A DNA stretch of 64,000 nt from Thioalkalivibrio sp. ALJ3 (GTDB lineage: Bacteria; Pseudomonadota; Gammaproteobacteria; Ectothiorhodospirales; Ectothiorhodospiraceae): NCBI RefSeq assembly GCF_000377205.1, contig NZ_KB897905.1, positions 62,001 to 126,000 on the forward strand, written 5' to 3'. Both the position numbers and the translations under genes were made by a program. Shown piece by piece: positions 17,396 to 27,900 of this stretch. The number at the start of each line of letters is the position of its first letter. The stretch's first letter is position 1. The notes beneath the pieces were generated by a model. The model saw only the letters and a list, made by a program, of their open reading frames with translations, did not search any database and was not told where the DNA came from.

Positions 17396-19810
17396 TCATG
17401 ACGAGCCGGCATGCTCCCCCTGGCGCGCGACCTCGTCTTCGAATGCGGCGACGGGCATCGGGCGATGAAACAGGAAGCCCTGGAAACCGTGGCAGCCATG
17501 GCGCAGCAAGAACGCGCGCTGCCCTTCGGTCTCAACACCCTCGGCGACCAGCGCCAGGCCCATATGGTGAGCAATGGCCGTGACCGTGGCGACGATATTG
17601 GCATCGTCGATATTCGTCTCCAGATCCCGCACGAACGAGCGGTCGATCTTCAGTATGTCCAGCGGCAGGCGCTTTAGATACCCGAGTGACGAATACCCGG
17701 TGCCAAAATCGTCCAGCGCCAGGCGTATACCCAGCGCGCGCAGGGCCTCCAAGTTGGACATGAGCGTCTCGGTCGCATCGACCATCACGCTTTCGGTCAC
17801 CTCGATCTGCAGCACCGAGGGATCCACCCCATACTCGCTCAACAGCCCGCGCACCTCGTCCAGCAAGCGCCCCTGACGCAGATGGTGAGGCGACAGATTC
17901 ACCGATATGGGAAGCCCCGCCAACCGCGGATTCGCCTGCCAGCGGCTCAGGGTCGCGCAGGCCTGATGCAAGGCGAGGCGGCCGATCTCCACGATCTGGC
18001 CGCTATGTTCGGCAACGGGAATGAACTCGGCCGGTGACACCCAGCTGCCATCGGCGCAAGGCCAGCGCATCAGCGCCTCCGCCCCGGTGATTTGTCCCTG
18101 GTCGTCCACCTGCGGCTGCAAGTGAATCAGCAGTTGCCCCTCGTCGAGTGCCTGGCGCAGACCGCGCTCCAGTTCCGCCTCCCGCTGCAGCAGCCGCTGC
18201 ATCTCGGGGTCGTAGAAACGCACCCCATTCCGGACCTGGCGCTTGGCCTGGTACATCGCAAAGTCGGCCTGCTTGAGCAGTTCCTCGGGCGTATCGTGGA
18301 CTTGGGGAAACACCGTGATCCCGAAGCTGCCGGACATCGCGTGTTCGATGCCGTCGATGGTGACCGGCTGGCTCAGTGCCTCCAGCAACTCGCCCGCCAG
18401 CGCACGCGCATCCACGGCGGCCTGATCCCGGTCGGCGGACAACGCCTCGAGCAGTATCACGAATTCGTCACCTCCCAGGCGCGCCACGATGTCCTGCGCG
18501 CGGAGGCGCCCCGTCAGACGCTGCGCCATGACCTGCAGCAATTGATCCCCCGCCGAATGTCCACAGGTATCGTTCAGGGTCTTGAAGTTGTCGAGATCCA
18601 GTAGCAGCAAGGCTGCGTGCTCGCGGGTGCGGCGCGCCGCGTGGATCGCATGGTCAAGATGTTCCAGAAGCAGACGGCGGTTGGGCAGGTCCGTCAGCGC
18701 ATCACGAAAGGCGAGACGTGCGTTCTCCTCTTCCATCTCCAGCATGCGCTCCAGACGCTTGGCCATGGTGCCCGTGGCCTCCTGCAGGCTGGCGATCTCG
18801 AAAACCCGACAGTCGGCCAGTCGTTCTTGCGGAAAGCGGCCGTGGCCAATCTCTTCCAGCGTATCCACCGCCTGCCGAAGGGGCCGCAAGGTACGCCCCA
18901 ACCAGGCGTACAACCCAACGGCGATCAGCACAAAAACCGACAGCGCAAAGGCATAGGTCACCGTGTTGATCAACTCCTGGGTCCTGACGGACTCGGTAAT
19001 ATCCCGAACCAGCACGACATTGGCCTGCGGGTAATCCTCGTTGTAGGGGGTCAGCGGCAGGTGGACCACCTGATAGGCATGGTCGTCACCCCGTACGCGA
19101 CTCGCCATGGGTTCGGAATGCCAGATCCTGCCCAGGGGCAATGCCACGCTCGTTGGGGCAGTGCGTCCCAGGGCACCTTCCCGGTCCAGCAGGGCTGCCT
19201 GTCCCTGGCTTGCCTGCGCCAACGAACGCAATGCGCCACCGGCCAGGTCGCGCATCAACAGCACCACCCCCAGCGGCTGGCCCGCTCGGTAGACCGGCAC
19301 CGCGAGCCCGGCATAGAGGGCCTCACCCGGCACGTGGTGCAAACCCTGGTGAAATCGGCCGTCGTCCAGGGCCGAATCCGCCAGCGGGAAGACCGGCTCT
19401 TTGCGCGGATCGGAGTCAAAGCGCACCTGACCGCCGCGATCCAGCACGACAACCCGGTCGGCAACGCCTCCCGCCCGCAGGCGGTTATCCAGTGGAGCGG
19501 CATACGGACCGACGGGCTCGTCGCCCGCCAGGGCATCGAGCAGGTCCTGGTTGCGCGTCACCGAGGTGGTTTCGGAGCGCAGGCGCTGGTGCTCGTTCTC
19601 GAGTGTCTGATTCCAGACAGCCCTTTGCCCTTCGATCCCAAGGCGATCGAAGCGCTGCTCGGCCTGCCCCATGGCGAGTTGCGTTCCTACCGCAATGGCC
19701 ACGGCCAGTACCAGCAGGCTCCCGAACATCACCAGCGTCAAGATCGTGCGCAACGACAGGCGACGGACCGTCCCCAACCGGGGCGTCTCGCTACTCGAAC
19801 GGATAGCCAT
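17396..19810 (-). CDS. Membrane sensor diguanylate cyclase/phosphodiesterase (GGDEF-EAL)
   Basis: An 804-residue inner-membrane protein that should make or degrade cyclic di-GMP. Helix 1 (about 17-42) and helix 2 (about 290-312) bracket a periplasmic sensory domain that looks like a double-Cache fold (YAGLAVPVYRAGQPLGVVLL). A HAMP-like segment follows. The GGDEF domain has an intact LGGDEFVILLE with RAQD five residues before it, the feedback I-site. The EAL domain has GAEALMRW and DDFGTGYSSLGYLKRLPLDI, so it may be catalytic. The ATG at 19810 (MAIRSSSE) is chosen; it overlaps the rhodanese stop by 20 bp, so the two are probably cotranscribed and the rhodanese product may relate to the signal sensed. 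Confidence 0.88.
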   Translation of the reverse strand: MAIRSSSETPRLGTVRRLSLRTILTLVMFGSLLVLAVAIAVGTQLAMGQAEQRFDRLGIEGQRAVWNQTLENEHQRLRSETTSVTRNQDLLDALAGDEPVGPYAAPLDNRLRAGGVADRVVVLDRGGQVRFDSDPRKEPVFPLADSALDDGRFHQGLHHVPGEALYAGLAVPVYRAGQPLGVVLLMRDLAGGALRSLAQASQGQAALLDREGALGRTAPTSVALPLGRIWHSEPMASRVRGDDHAYQVVHLPLTPYNEDYPQANVVLVRDITESVRTQELINTVTYAFALSVFVLIAVGLYAWLGRTLRPLRQAVDTLEEIGHGRFPQERLADCRVFEIASLQEATGTMAKRLERMLEMEEENARLAFRDALTDLPNRRLLLEHLDHAIHAARRTREHAALLLLDLDNFKTLNDTCGHSAGDQLLQVMAQRLTGRLRAQDIVARLGGDEFVILLEALSADRDQAAVDARALAGELLEALSQPVTIDGIEHAMSGSFGITVFPQVHDTPEELLKQADFAMYQAKRQVRNGVRFYDPEMQRLLQREAELERGLRQALDEGQLLIHLQPQVDDQGQITGAEALMRWPCADGSWVSPAEFIPVAEHSGQIVEIGRLALHQACATLSRWQANPRLAGLPISVNLSPHHLRQGRLLDEVRGLLSEYGVDPSVLQIEVTESVMVDATETLMSNLEALRALGIRLALDDFGTGYSSLGYLKRLPLDILKIDRSFVRDLETNIDDANIVATVTAIAHHMGLALVAEGVETEGQRAFLLRHGCHGFQGFLFHRPMPVAAFEDEVARQGEHAGSS

Positions 19811-20246
19811 AACGGGTCCATTCGGGGTAGCCACCCGGGAAGTAGTGAACGCGGGTAAAGCCCCACTCCTGGGCCCGCCGGACGGCCGCCTCGGTGCGCC
19901 AGCAATCACGCTCGTTGCAGTAGACCACCACCGGCCGATCGGTGCCCCCCACTACTTCGAGCAGGCGCTCACGCGTGAAACGATCCCGATGATCGTCGGG
20001 ATCGCGCATGATGGTGAGGTTGATTGCGCCCGGGATGCGTCCGGCCTCGTAGTCGGCAGGCAGGCGCGTATCAATAAAGGGCACGCCCTCGCGAAAGCGG
20101 AGCCAGGCCCCGTCCGCACCGATCATTTCGGTACCCGGGATGGAGTCCGGTGCACGATAGGGCGCGTCTGCCGCCGAGGCACCCATCAGGGTCGCCCAGA
20201 GCAACGCGATCATACCGACTCTGCACACACCAATCCCTGCCATCAC
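19791..20246 (-). CDS. Exported single-domain rhodanese
   Basis: A 151-residue sulfurtransferase-like protein with an N-terminal signal peptide (about 1-26, cleavage near GASA-AD). The rhodanese fold is recognisable from FIDTRLPADYEAGRIPGAIN and the active-site loop VYCNERDCWR, which contains the catalytic Cys and a second Cys five residues on. It would carry persulfide sulfur in the periplasm. It overlaps the downstream GGDEF-EAL gene. In a sulfur oxidiser periplasmic rhodaneses are expected, though the sulfur donor and acceptor cannot be told. Confidence 0.85.
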   Translation of the reverse strand: MMAGIGVCRVGMIALLWATLMGASAADAPYRAPDSIPGTEMIGADGAWLRFREGVPFIDTRLPADYEAGRIPGAINLTIMRDPDDHRDRFTRERLLEVVGGTDRPVVVYCNERDCWRTEAAVRRAQEWGFTRVHYFPGGYPEWTRYGYPFE

Positions 20247-20333
20247 ACTCCCTGGCTACCGTGCCTTTTCGATATTCCGCTGTAGATGGAAGATATCAGT
20301 CCGCCACAGGTTATGTCGCGGAAGCGAGCATGC

Positions 20334-21848
20334 TCAGCGCAGGAACAGCGAGTAGGCCGGGTTGGCCGTCTCCTCGTGCCAGGGGTAGCCGACTTCCTTG
20401 AGGAATTCGCGAAAGCGCGCGCGATCCTCGGCCGGGATCTGCATCCCCACCAGTACGCGCCCATAGGCGGCCCCGTGGTTGCGGTAGTGGAACAGGCTGA
20501 TGTTCCAGGTCTGGCCCATGTGGGTCAGGAAGTTCAGCAGCGCCCCGGGGCGCTCGGGAAACTCGAAGCGGTACAGGCGTTCGTTGCGGACCTCGCCGCC
20601 ATGACCACCGACCATGTGCCGCAGGTGCAGCTTGGCCACCTCGTTCTCGGTCATGTCCATGACCTCGTAGCCCTGCGCCTCCAGCGTCTCGCGGATCGCC
20701 TGGCGTTCGCTGTCGCCACCTTCCAGCTTGATCCCGGCAAACACATGGGCACGCTCGTCGTCCGCGTAGCGATAGTTGAACTCCGTAATGCCCCGCTTGC
20801 CGATGGCCTGGCAGAATTGGCGGAAGCTCCCCGGACGCTCGGGGATGGTCACCGCGAACAGGGCCTCGCGGTGCTCGCCGATCTCCGCACGCTCGGCGAC
20901 GTGGCGCAGGCGGTCGAAATTGATGTTGGCGCCGCTCAGCACGGCGGCGAAGTCGCCCCCGGTGATTCCCTCGCGCGCGATGTACTGCTTCATCCCGGCC
21001 ACGGCCAGAGCGCCTGCCGGTTCCGCCAGCACACGGGTGTCGTCGAACACGTCCTTGATCGCGGCGCAGATCGAGTCGGTATCCACCAGCAGGACCTCGT
21101 CGACCAGCTCGCGCACCAGGCGAAAGGTCTCCTTGCCCACCTGACGCACGGCGGCGCCGTCGGCAAAGATCCCGACCTGCTTCAGCGTGACGCGACGATT
21201 CTGCTGCAGCGCCTTGTACATGGACGGGGCGTCGTCCGGCTCGACCCCGATCACCTTGATCTCCGGACGCAGGCGCTTGATGTAGGCGGCCATACCCGCC
21301 GCCAGGCCGCCGCCGCCGATGCAGACGAACACCGCATCCAGCGGTGCGGAATGCTGGCGCAGCAGCTCCATCGCCACGGTGCCCTGCCCGGCGATCACGT
21401 CCGGATCGTCGAACGGGTGGATAAAGGTATAGCCGTGCTTCTCCTGCAGGGCCCGCGCATGCGCGGCCGCCTCGTCAAAGGAGTCGCCGTGCAGCACCGC
21501 CTTGCCACCATAGCGGCGCACGGCCGCGATCTTGATCGACGGCGTGGTCACCGGCATCACGATCACCGCCTTGATCCCCAGGTGGCTTGCCCCCAGCGCC
21601 ACCCCCTGGGCATGGTTCCCCGCGGAGGCGGCGATCACGCCTTTCTTGCGCTGCTCGGGCGTGAGCTGCGCGATCTTGTTATAGGCTCCGCGCAGCTTGA
21701 ACGAGAACACCGGCTGCAGGTCCTCGCGCTTGAGCCAGATACTGGACCCCAGACGCTGCGAAAGCGTCGGCATCGGCTCCAGCGGCGTCTCGCGCGCGAC
21801 ATCGTAGACGCGCGCCGTGAGGATCTTCTCAAGGTAGGGGACTGTCAT
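20334..21848 (-). CDS. ilvA: Threonine ammonia-lyase, biosynthetic
   Basis: PLP enzyme that deaminates threonine to 2-oxobutanoate, the first step of isoleucine synthesis. The catalytic domain has the PLP lysine in [12 protein letters not shown] (about residue 55), [13 protein letters not shown], and the Gly-rich phosphate loop [12 protein letters not shown]. The C-terminal third has two ACT-like regulatory domains ([23 protein letters not shown] and [18 protein letters not shown]), so isoleucine feedback is expected. The 504-residue length fits the biosynthetic form. The ATG at 21848 is divergent from rpiA across a 96-bp region. Confidence 0.96.
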   Translation of the reverse strand: MTVPYLEKILTARVYDVARETPLEPMPTLSQRLGSSIWLKREDLQPVFSFKLRGAYNKIAQLTPEQRKKGVIAASAGNHAQGVALGASHLGIKAVIVMPVTTPSIKIAAVRRYGGKAVLHGDSFDEAAAHARALQEKHGYTFIHPFDDPDVIAGQGTVAMELLRQHSAPLDAVFVCIGGGGLAAGMAAYIKRLRPEIKVIGVEPDDAPSMYKALQQNRRVTLKQVGIFADGAAVRQVGKETFRLVRELVDEVLLVDTDSICAAIKDVFDDTRVLAEPAGALAVAGMKQYIAREGITGGDFAAVLSGANINFDRLRHVAERAEIGEHREALFAVTIPERPGSFRQFCQAIGKRGITEFNYRYADDERAHVFAGIKLEGGDSERQAIRETLEAQGYEVMDMTENEVAKLHLRHMVGGHGGEVRNERLYRFEFPERPGALLNFLTHMGQTWNISLFHYRNHGAAYGRVLVGMQIPAEDRARFREFLKEVGYPWHEETANPAYSLFLR

Positions 21849-21879
21849 GGCCGGAACGATAGCACGGCGCGAATCATGC

Positions 21880-21909
21880 TTGTCTCGATTACGCGCCAGT
21901 CGGTATCCT
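21880..21909 (+). promoter_or_regulatory. Possible rpiA promoter
   Basis: TTGTCT (21880-21885) and TATCCT (21904-21909), 18 bp apart, lie 35 bp upstream of the rpiA ATG in the short ilvA-rpiA divergent region. Boxes are moderate matches only. Confidence 0.35.
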
Positions 21910-21944
21910 CGGTGGGTTATGGACATCACAGACGAGACAGCGTA

Positions 21945-22604
21945 ATGACTCAGGACGAAATGAAGAAAGCGGTCGCCGAGGCCGCGCTCGCGCGCATCGA
22001 AAGTGGCTGGATCGTGGGGGTCGGCACCGGCTCCACCGCGAACTACTTTATTGATGCCCTGGCCGGGATCAAGAGCAAGATCGACGGCGCGGTGGCCTCC
22101 AGCGAGGCCAGTGCGGAGCGCCTGCGCGGCCACGGGATCGAGGTCCTGGATCTGAACTCGGCCGGCCCGCTGCCCATCTACGTCGATGGCGCCGACGAGG
22201 CGACGCGCCACCTGCACCTGACCAAGGGTGGAGGCGGCGCGCTGACCCGCGAAAAGATCGTCGCCGCGGCCTCGAAGACCTTCATCTGTGTGGTCGACGA
22301 GACCAAGATCGTGGACTACCTGGGGGCCTTCCCGTTGCCGGTCGAGGTGATTCCGATGGCCCGCAGCCACGTGGCCCGTGCGCTTTCGAAGCTGGGCGGC
22401 AATCCGGAGTTGCGCGAGGGCTTCAAGACCGACAACGGCAACGTCATTCTGGACGTACACAACCTGCGCATCATGAATCCGGTGGAGCTGGAGTCCGAAC
22501 TGGACCACATCGCCGGCGTGGTCACCAACGGTCTGTTCGCCCGCCGCCCGGCGGACGTGATGCTGGTCGGCTCTCCCTCTGGCGTCGAGGAAATGACCGC
22601 CTAG
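21945..22604 (+). CDS. rpiA: Ribose-5-phosphate isomerase A
   Basis: Interconverts ribose-5-phosphate and ribulose-5-phosphate in the pentose-phosphate and Calvin cycles, the latter likely important if this is an autotroph. The 219-residue product equals the E. coli length. Motifs are [16 protein letters not shown] (about 24-39), YVDGADEA, the phosphate/active-site loop [12 protein letters not shown] (about 93-104), and a C-terminal [15 protein letters not shown]. The ATG at 21945 begins MTQDEMKK. A one-base overlap (TAGTG) joins it to the DUF2905 gene. Confidence 0.96.
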   Translation: MTQDEMKKAVAEAALARIESGWIVGVGTGSTANYFIDALAGIKSKIDGAVASSEASAERLRGHGIEVLDLNSAGPLPIYVDGADEATRHLHLTKGGGGALTREKIVAAASKTFICVVDETKIVDYLGAFPLPVEVIPMARSHVARALSKLGGNPELREGFKTDNGNVILDVHNLRIMNPVELESELDHIAGVVTNGLFARRPADVMLVGSPSGVEEMTA

Positions 22605-22813
22605 TGAGCGAGACCGGCAAGTGGCTGATCGTCATCGGCGGGCTGATCGTGCTGATCGGCCTGCTGTGGCCCTGGCTGGGAAAGATTCCCTGGGGCCGGC
22701 TGCCGGGCGATATCGTGATCGAACGCGAGAACGCCCGGTTCTATTTCCCGATCACCACAATGATTATCGTGAGTGTGGTGATCTCGATCGTTCTCGCGAT
22801 CTTTCGCCGCTGA
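22604..22813 (+). CDS. DUF2905 small membrane protein
   Basis: A 69-residue protein with two membrane helices (about 7-27, WLIVIGGLIVLIGLLWPWL, and 47-66, FPITTMIIVSVVISIVLAIF) separated by GKIPWGRLPGDIVIERENARFYF. The GrLPGDi segment is the signature of the DUF2905 family, of unknown function. Start is a GTG overlapping the last base of the rpiA stop, so it is coupled to rpiA. A strong hairpin follows its stop. Confidence 0.85.
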   Translation: MSETGKWLIVIGGLIVLIGLLWPWLGKIPWGRLPGDIVIERENARFYFPITTMIIVSVVISIVLAIFRR

Positions 22814-22820
22814 CTAAACG

Positions 22821-22850
22821 AGAAAGGCCGGGGAATACCCCGGCCTTTCT
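22821..22850. terminator. Bidirectional hairpin terminator
   Basis: Perfect 13-bp stem AGAAAGGCCGGGG / CCCCGGCCTTTCT with an AATA loop. It separates the convergent DUF2905 and tandem-rhodanese genes; the A/T ends of the stem provide short T tracts on both strands. Confidence 0.85.
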
Positions 22851-22879
22851 CTTGACGGTGGCCCCGCACAGGACCTGCG

Positions 22880-23719
22880 CTAGCGCGCCATGACCTCATC
22901 GTAAAAGCGCTGCAGGCCGCCTTCGAGGAAGTAGTAGTCATCCACTCCGAGTTCTTCCAGGTGATACTGCAACCAGCGGACCTGCTGGCCATACTGATCG
23001 AAGATCAACAGGGTTTGATCGTTGCGGCGGGCCTCATTCACGATGCGATCCAGGGCACTGATATCCGACAGCGGCGCGCCGACCTCGCGGCCACCGAACA
23101 GCGAGATCTCGTCCCGTTCGCCGCGACTGCGGATGTCCACCACGACGGCTTCGCCATCGCCCTGGCGGGCCCGCCGGGAGAATGCATCGGCCTCCAGCAG
23201 GCGCGCCTCGAATGCCTCCTCGCTGATCAATTCGCCCTCGACCTCGTTGGCCGGTTCTCCGCGGAAACGGGCCAGTCCCGGGTAGCGCTCGACCCAGTCC
23301 TGCATCCCGGCGTCATAGGCCTGAGCCGCGGCCACACCGAGTTCGTTGGCGCGCGCGGCGGCGCGATAACCGGCGTAGCTCTGACGCCCATTACAGTAGA
23401 ACACCAGCGGGCTGCCGTGTTCCTCTTCTAGCGCCCGGATCTGCCGATCGAAATCTTCGCTGTCGAGGTCGACATGATGGGCGCCTTCGATATGCAGGAT
23501 GTCGTACTCCAGCCTCGGTCGCACATCGATAACCGTGGAGCCTGACAACTGGCCACGCAGGTCAAACAGATCCACCGCCTCGACACCAAAGCGCTCGTAG
23601 AGCGGACGACCGGGGAATTCCACAAAAGGTTGCTGGGCCGAGGCCACGATGGGCGCACCGGCCAGACTCAGGCACAGGGCCACCAGGGCCACCCGGGGGC
23701 GAGCGAATCGAATGGTCAT
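22880..23719 (-). CDS. Exported tandem-rhodanese protein with inactive second domain
   Basis: A 279-residue periplasmic protein with signal peptide (LVALCLSLAGAPIVASAQQ). Domain 1 (about 45-150) has VIDVRPRLEYDILHIEGAHH and the active-site loop FYCNGRQSYAG with a catalytic Cys. Domain 2 (about 175-275) has VVDIRSRGERDEI but the equivalent loop reads IFDQYGQQVRW, with Asp in place of Cys, so it cannot form a persulfide and is probably structural or binding. Tandem rhodaneses of this kind transfer sulfur in thiosulfate or polysulfide metabolism. It is a single-gene unit bounded by the hairpin at 22821. Confidence 0.85.
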   Translation of the reverse strand: MTIRFARPRVALVALCLSLAGAPIVASAQQPFVEFPGRPLYERFGVEAVDLFDLRGQLSGSTVIDVRPRLEYDILHIEGAHHVDLDSEDFDRQIRALEEEHGSPLVFYCNGRQSYAGYRAAARANELGVAAAQAYDAGMQDWVERYPGLARFRGEPANEVEGELISEEAFEARLLEADAFSRRARQGDGEAVVVDIRSRGERDEISLFGGREVGAPLSDISALDRIVNEARRNDQTLLIFDQYGQQVRWLQYHLEELGVDDYYFLEGGLQRFYDEVMAR

Positions 23720-23835
23720 GCGAACTCCCTTGGTTGACGATGGGCGTCCGCGAACTACGACCCACGAATCGCCCCATTAGCCCTCCGGGTCCCGGCCCGG
23801 AACGCACATCCCGCGATGCACGTCCTGGCAGGGTA

Positions 23836-23863
23836 CCCGGTTGCCCGATTGTAGCCAACCGGG
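23836..23863 (-). terminator. Possible terminator of the 1280-residue oxidoreductase
   Basis: CCCGGTTG / CAACCGGG stem of 8 bp, 47 bp beyond the stop codon. There is no T tract, so this is tentative. Confidence 0.35.
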
Positions 23864-23909
23864 GACGTCTTTCCAGGCAATGGGCCAGAGAGGTCCGAGC
23901 CGTCCCGCG

Positions 23910-26900
23910 TTACAGAAGGACCTTCTCGATGCCGCCCTCGCGTGCGCGGTCGATGAAGTTCTTCTGCCAGCCCTCGCCCATCAGGCGATTGGCCATCTCG
24001 ACCACGATGTAGTCGGTATCCAGGCCGGTGTCCTCGCGGTAGCGGGACAGGCCCTGCTGGCAGGCCGGGCAGGAGGTCAGCAGCTTCACGTTGCCGTTTT
24101 CGGCCTTCTCCTCGCCGGTGAGCTGGCGGATACCCTTGTGCAGCTCCTCCTGCTTGCGGAAGCGGACCTGGGTGGCGATATCCGGGCGGCTGACCGCGAA
24201 CGTGCCGGCCTCGCCGCAGCAGCGATTGGACTGCAGCACTTCCTGTCCCAGCAGCTTGCCGGCCACGTCGGTCGGCTTGTGCGACTTCATCGGCGAGTGG
24301 CAGGGGTCGTGGTACATGTACTGCACCCCCTTGAGCCCTTCCAGCTTCACGCCCTTCTCCATCAGGTACTCGTGGATATCGAGCAGGCGGCAGCCCGGGA
24401 AGATGCGCTCGAACTCGTATTTGAGCAGCTGATCCATGCAGGTCCCGCAGGAGACCACTACGGTCTTGATGTCCAGGTAGTTCAGCGTGGTAGCCACGCG
24501 GTGGAACAGCACCCGGTTCTCGGTGGTGATCTGCGAGCCCTTTTCGAAGTCGCCGTTGGAGTTCTGCGGATAGCCACAGCACAGGTAGCCCGGCGGCAGC
24601 ACCGTCTGCGCGCCGACGTCGTAGAGCATGGCCAGCGTCGCCAGACCGACCTGACTGAACAGGCGCTCGGAACCACAGCCGGGGAAATAGAACACCGCGT
24701 CCGAGTCGAGATCCGTCTTCACCGGGTCGCGCAGGATCGGCACATAACGCGAATCCTCCAGCCCCAGCATCTGGCGCGTGGTCTGGCTCGGCAGACCGGC
24801 CGGCATCGGCTTTTTCACGAAGTGCACGACCTGTTCGTGCATCGGGGCCTTGCCGGTCGTGGAACGCGGGCGCTTGCCCTCTCCGGTCAGGTTGAGCTTC
24901 TTGAACGCGTAGTGGCCGAGGCGCTGGGCGGCATAGCCCATCTGGATCGCCCCCTTGCGGATGCCCTTGATCTTGGACGGGTCCTTGGTGTTCAAGAAGG
25001 CCATGGACATCATCGTCGCCGGCGTGGCCTTGCGCTTGCCCTTCTTCTTCAGGATCGAGCGCATGTGCATGGTCACGTCGCCGAAGTCGATGTCGACCGG
25101 GCATGGATTCAGGCACTTGTGGCAGATCGTGCAGTGGTCGGCCACATCGTTCATCTCGTCGAAGTGGTGCAGCGACAGCCCGCGCCGGGTCTGCTCCTCG
25201 TAGAGGAAGGCCTCGACGATCAGCCCGGTGGCCAGGATCTTGTTGCGCGGCGAATAGAGCAGATTGGCGCGCGGGACATGCGTGTTGCACTCCGGCTTGC
25301 ACTTGCCGCAGCGCAGGCAGTCCTTGATCTCGTCGTTGAGATCGCCCAGCTCGCTCTGCTCCAGGATCAGCGCCTCCTGCTTCACCAGACGCAGAGAGGG
25401 TGTGTAGGCGTTGGACAGCCCGGAGCCCTCGAGCAGCTTCCCGGCGTTGAACACACCATTGGGGTCGACCTCCTGTTTGTACTTCGCGAACGATTCGATG
25501 CGCTCGGGCTCGAGGTACTGCATCTTGGTCAGTCCGATCCCGTGCTCGCCGGAGATGACACCGTTCAGCTCGCGCGCCAGGCGCATCACGTCATCCACCA
25601 GACGCTCGGCCTGGTGCATCATCTGGTAGTCGTTGGAGTTGACCGGGATGTTGGTGTGCACGTTGCCATCCCCGGCATGCATGTGCAGGGCGATGAACAG
25701 CCGGCTGGTCAGCACGCGGTCGTGGATCGCGGCCAGGCGCTTGCGCACCGACTCCATCTGGTGACCGTCGAAGATCTCGAACAGCGGACGCTCCACCTCC
25801 GCGCGATAGGAAATGCGCAGGCTTCGCCGCAGCAACAGGTTGATCAGCTTGTCGTGGTCCCGGCGATCGGCACGGGCGGTCTCGTCCAGCAGCTCGTCGC
25901 ACTCGGAAGCCAGTGTGAAGAAGTTGTCCGCGATCGCCTTCCAGCGCTTCTGCACCGCCGCAAGTTTTTCCACGGCACGTTCACGCTTGGCCTCGAACCA
26001 CTGCTGGCCTTCGCCACCCGTATCCTCCAGCAACTCGCGCAGCTCGGGGTGATCGCCCCGCATGCACTCCAGCACCTCGTCCACCATCGCCAGCTTGTTC
26101 TTCAACGACTCGCGCACGTTCAGGGTTTCGACCCCCTCGGTGTACTCGGCGAGCCGCTCCAGCGGGATCACCACGTCCTCGTTGATCTTGAACGCGTTGG
26201 TGTGATGCGCGATCGCAGCGGTGCGTGCGCGATCCGCCCAGAAGCGCTTGCGCGCCTCCGGGCTCACGGCGACAAAGCCCTCGCCATTGCGGGCGTTGGC
26301 CGCACGCACCATCTTGGCGGCAAGCTGGCCGAGGGCGTCCTCGTTGTCGGATACGATATCGGCAATCAGCACCATCTTGGGCTGCTCGCCGCGCGCGCCC
26401 TTCGGGGTGTACTTGACCGCGCGCACGTAGCGCTCGTCCAGGTGCTCGAGACCGGCCAGCAGGACCTCGCCCTCGGCGTCCACCGCATCCTTGATCTCGA
26501 CGATCGCCGGCACCGCCTGGTGCAGGTCGGTTCCGTAGAACTCCAGACAAACGGTACGAATATTGTCCGGCATCCGGTGCAGGATGAACTCGGCCGACGT
26601 GATCAGACCGTCGCAGCCCTCTTTCTGGATGCCGGGCACGCCCATCAGGGCCTTGTCGGTCACATCCTTGCCCAGGCCGACCTTGCGGAAACGGGCACCG
26701 GGCATTTCAAGCACCTCCGGCTCGCCGGCCGGCGTACGGCCATCGGGCCCGTAGCGGGTGATGCGGAAGCGGACAATCTCGGCATCGTGAATCTTGCCCA
26801 GGTTGTGATCCAGGCGCTCGACGTACATCCAGTTCGCCTCGGGCGTGACCATGGTCCAGGCCGCGAGGTTGTCCAGCGCGGTCCCCCAGAGCACGGCCTT

Positions 26901-27752
26901 CTTGCCACCGGCGTTCATCGCGACGTTACCACCGATGGTCGAGGCGTCCTGCGAGGTCGGATCCACCGCGAACACTAGGCCGTTCTCGGCCGCCAGCTCG
27001 GAGACACGCTTGGTGACCACACCGGCCTCTACCCGCACGACCGGGACGTCCTTGTCTACCCCGGGCAGCGGGCGGCGTTCGACCGCGCCGATGCCTTCGA
27101 GCTTTTCGGTATTGATCACGGCGGAACGCTTGGACAACGGCACGGCACTGCCGGTATAGCCAGTACCACCGCCGCGCGGGATGACGGTCAGGCCGAGTTC
27201 GATACAGGCCGCGACCAGCGGCCCCATCTCTTCTTCGGAGTCCGGAGTCAGCACCACGAACGGCAGTTCCACGCGCCAGTCGGTGGCGTCGGTGACATGC
27301 GAGACGCGCGCCAGGCCGCCAAACTGGATGTTGTCCTTGTGGGTCAGGCCTTTCATGCGCTTGCGCACGCGCTCGCGCAGCTCCAGCGTCTGCTGGAACT
27401 CGTCGGAAAACGCGGTCACCGCCGCCTGGGCCCGGCGGGCGAGCGTCAGCGCCTTCTCGTTACCATCGGCGCGCTTGCGGATCTGGTCCAGGCGGTGCTG
27501 CATCGCATCGATCAGCGACTTGCGGCGTTTCTTGTCGTCCAGCAGGTCGTCCTGGATGTACGGGTTGCGGGCCACGACCCACATGTCGCCGAGCACCTCG
27601 AACAGCATACGCGCGGACACTCCGGTCTGACGTTCGCCGCGCAGTTCGTTAAGGAGATCCCAGGTGTCGGAGCCCAGAAAGCGGATGACAATTTCGCGGT
27701 CGGAGAATGAGGTGTAGTTATAGGGTATTTCTCGAACGCGTTCGGCGGTCAT
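23910..27752 (-). CDS. FAD-linked oxidase fused to Fe-S/CCG subunit (DUF3683 N-terminus)
   Basis: A 1280-residue soluble fusion resembling GlcD plus GlpC/LutA. Residues 1-170 match the DUF3683 type ([19 protein letters not shown]). An FAD-binding PCMH domain follows ([17 protein letters not shown], about 212-228), then an FAD-oxidase C-terminal domain with [19 protein letters not shown] (about 700) and [13 protein letters not shown]. Next come two cluster-binding motifs, [12 protein letters not shown] and [14 protein letters not shown], for two [4Fe-4S]. The C-terminal part has paired CCG domains ([36 protein letters not shown]). It should oxidise a 2-hydroxy acid such as lactate or glycolate and pass electrons through Fe-S to a quinone or heterodisulfide-like acceptor. 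Substrate is unknown and no transporter or regulator lies beside it. Confidence 0.88.
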   Translation of the reverse strand: MTAERVREIPYNYTSFSDREIVIRFLGSDTWDLLNELRGERQTGVSARMLFEVLGDMWVVARNPYIQDDLLDDKKRRKSLIDAMQHRLDQIRKRADGNEKALTLARRAQAAVTAFSDEFQQTLELRERVRKRMKGLTHKDNIQFGGLARVSHVTDATDWRVELPFVVLTPDSEEEMGPLVAACIELGLTVIPRGGGTGYTGSAVPLSKRSAVINTEKLEGIGAVERRPLPGVDKDVPVVRVEAGVVTKRVSELAAENGLVFAVDPTSQDASTIGGNVAMNAGGKKAVLWGTALDNLAAWTMVTPEANWMYVERLDHNLGKIHDAEIVRFRITRYGPDGRTPAGEPEVLEMPGARFRKVGLGKDVTDKALMGVPGIQKEGCDGLITSAEFILHRMPDNIRTVCLEFYGTDLHQAVPAIVEIKDAVDAEGEVLLAGLEHLDERYVRAVKYTPKGARGEQPKMVLIADIVSDNEDALGQLAAKMVRAANARNGEGFVAVSPEARKRFWADRARTAAIAHHTNAFKINEDVVIPLERLAEYTEGVETLNVRESLKNKLAMVDEVLECMRGDHPELRELLEDTGGEGQQWFEAKRERAVEKLAAVQKRWKAIADNFFTLASECDELLDETARADRRDHDKLINLLLRRSLRISYRAEVERPLFEIFDGHQMESVRKRLAAIHDRVLTSRLFIALHMHAGDGNVHTNIPVNSNDYQMMHQAERLVDDVMRLARELNGVISGEHGIGLTKMQYLEPERIESFAKYKQEVDPNGVFNAGKLLEGSGLSNAYTPSLRLVKQEALILEQSELGDLNDEIKDCLRCGKCKPECNTHVPRANLLYSPRNKILATGLIVEAFLYEEQTRRGLSLHHFDEMNDVADHCTICHKCLNPCPVDIDFGDVTMHMRSILKKKGKRKATPATMMSMAFLNTKDPSKIKGIRKGAIQMGYAAQRLGHYAFKKLNLTGEGKRPRSTTGKAPMHEQVVHFVKKPMPAGLPSQTTRQMLGLEDSRYVPILRDPVKTDLDSDAVFYFPGCGSERLFSQVGLATLAMLYDVGAQTVLPPGYLCCGYPQNSNGDFEKGSQITTENRVLFHRVATTLNYLDIKTVVVSCGTCMDQLLKYEFERIFPGCRLLDIHEYLMEKGVKLEGLKGVQYMYHDPCHSPMKSHKPTDVAGKLLGQEVLQSNRCCGEAGTFAVSRPDIATQVRFRKQEELHKGIRQLTGEEKAENGNVKLLTSCPACQQGLSRYREDTGLDTDYIVVEMANRLMGEGWQKNFIDRAREGGIEKVLL

Positions 27753-27900
27753 TGAGGCTTGGCCCCCCGATCAGAATGAGCGCAAAGAGTAACGGCTCCG
27801 TGCGGGGCGCGCACGAAGTCGCACTCTTCGTCCATGCTTTTTGGCACCAAAGTATCTACCGATGCACCCGCAGTTCGGTGCCAGCGCTCTAGATCCCGCT

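Noticed and set aside
20286-21944. Long plus-strand frame continuous with rpiA
   Set aside because: The upstream part is antisense to ilvA; rpiA starts at 21945 with the normal N-terminus and length.
23841-26978. 1045-residue open frame on the plus strand
   Set aside because: It is the antisense of the FAD/Fe-S oxidoreductase, has no recognisable domains, and arises from strong GC third-position bias.
27841-27860. TGGCACC sequence suggesting a sigma-54 promoter
   Set aside because: The -12 half (TATCT) lacks the essential GC and no gene lies downstream on that strand.
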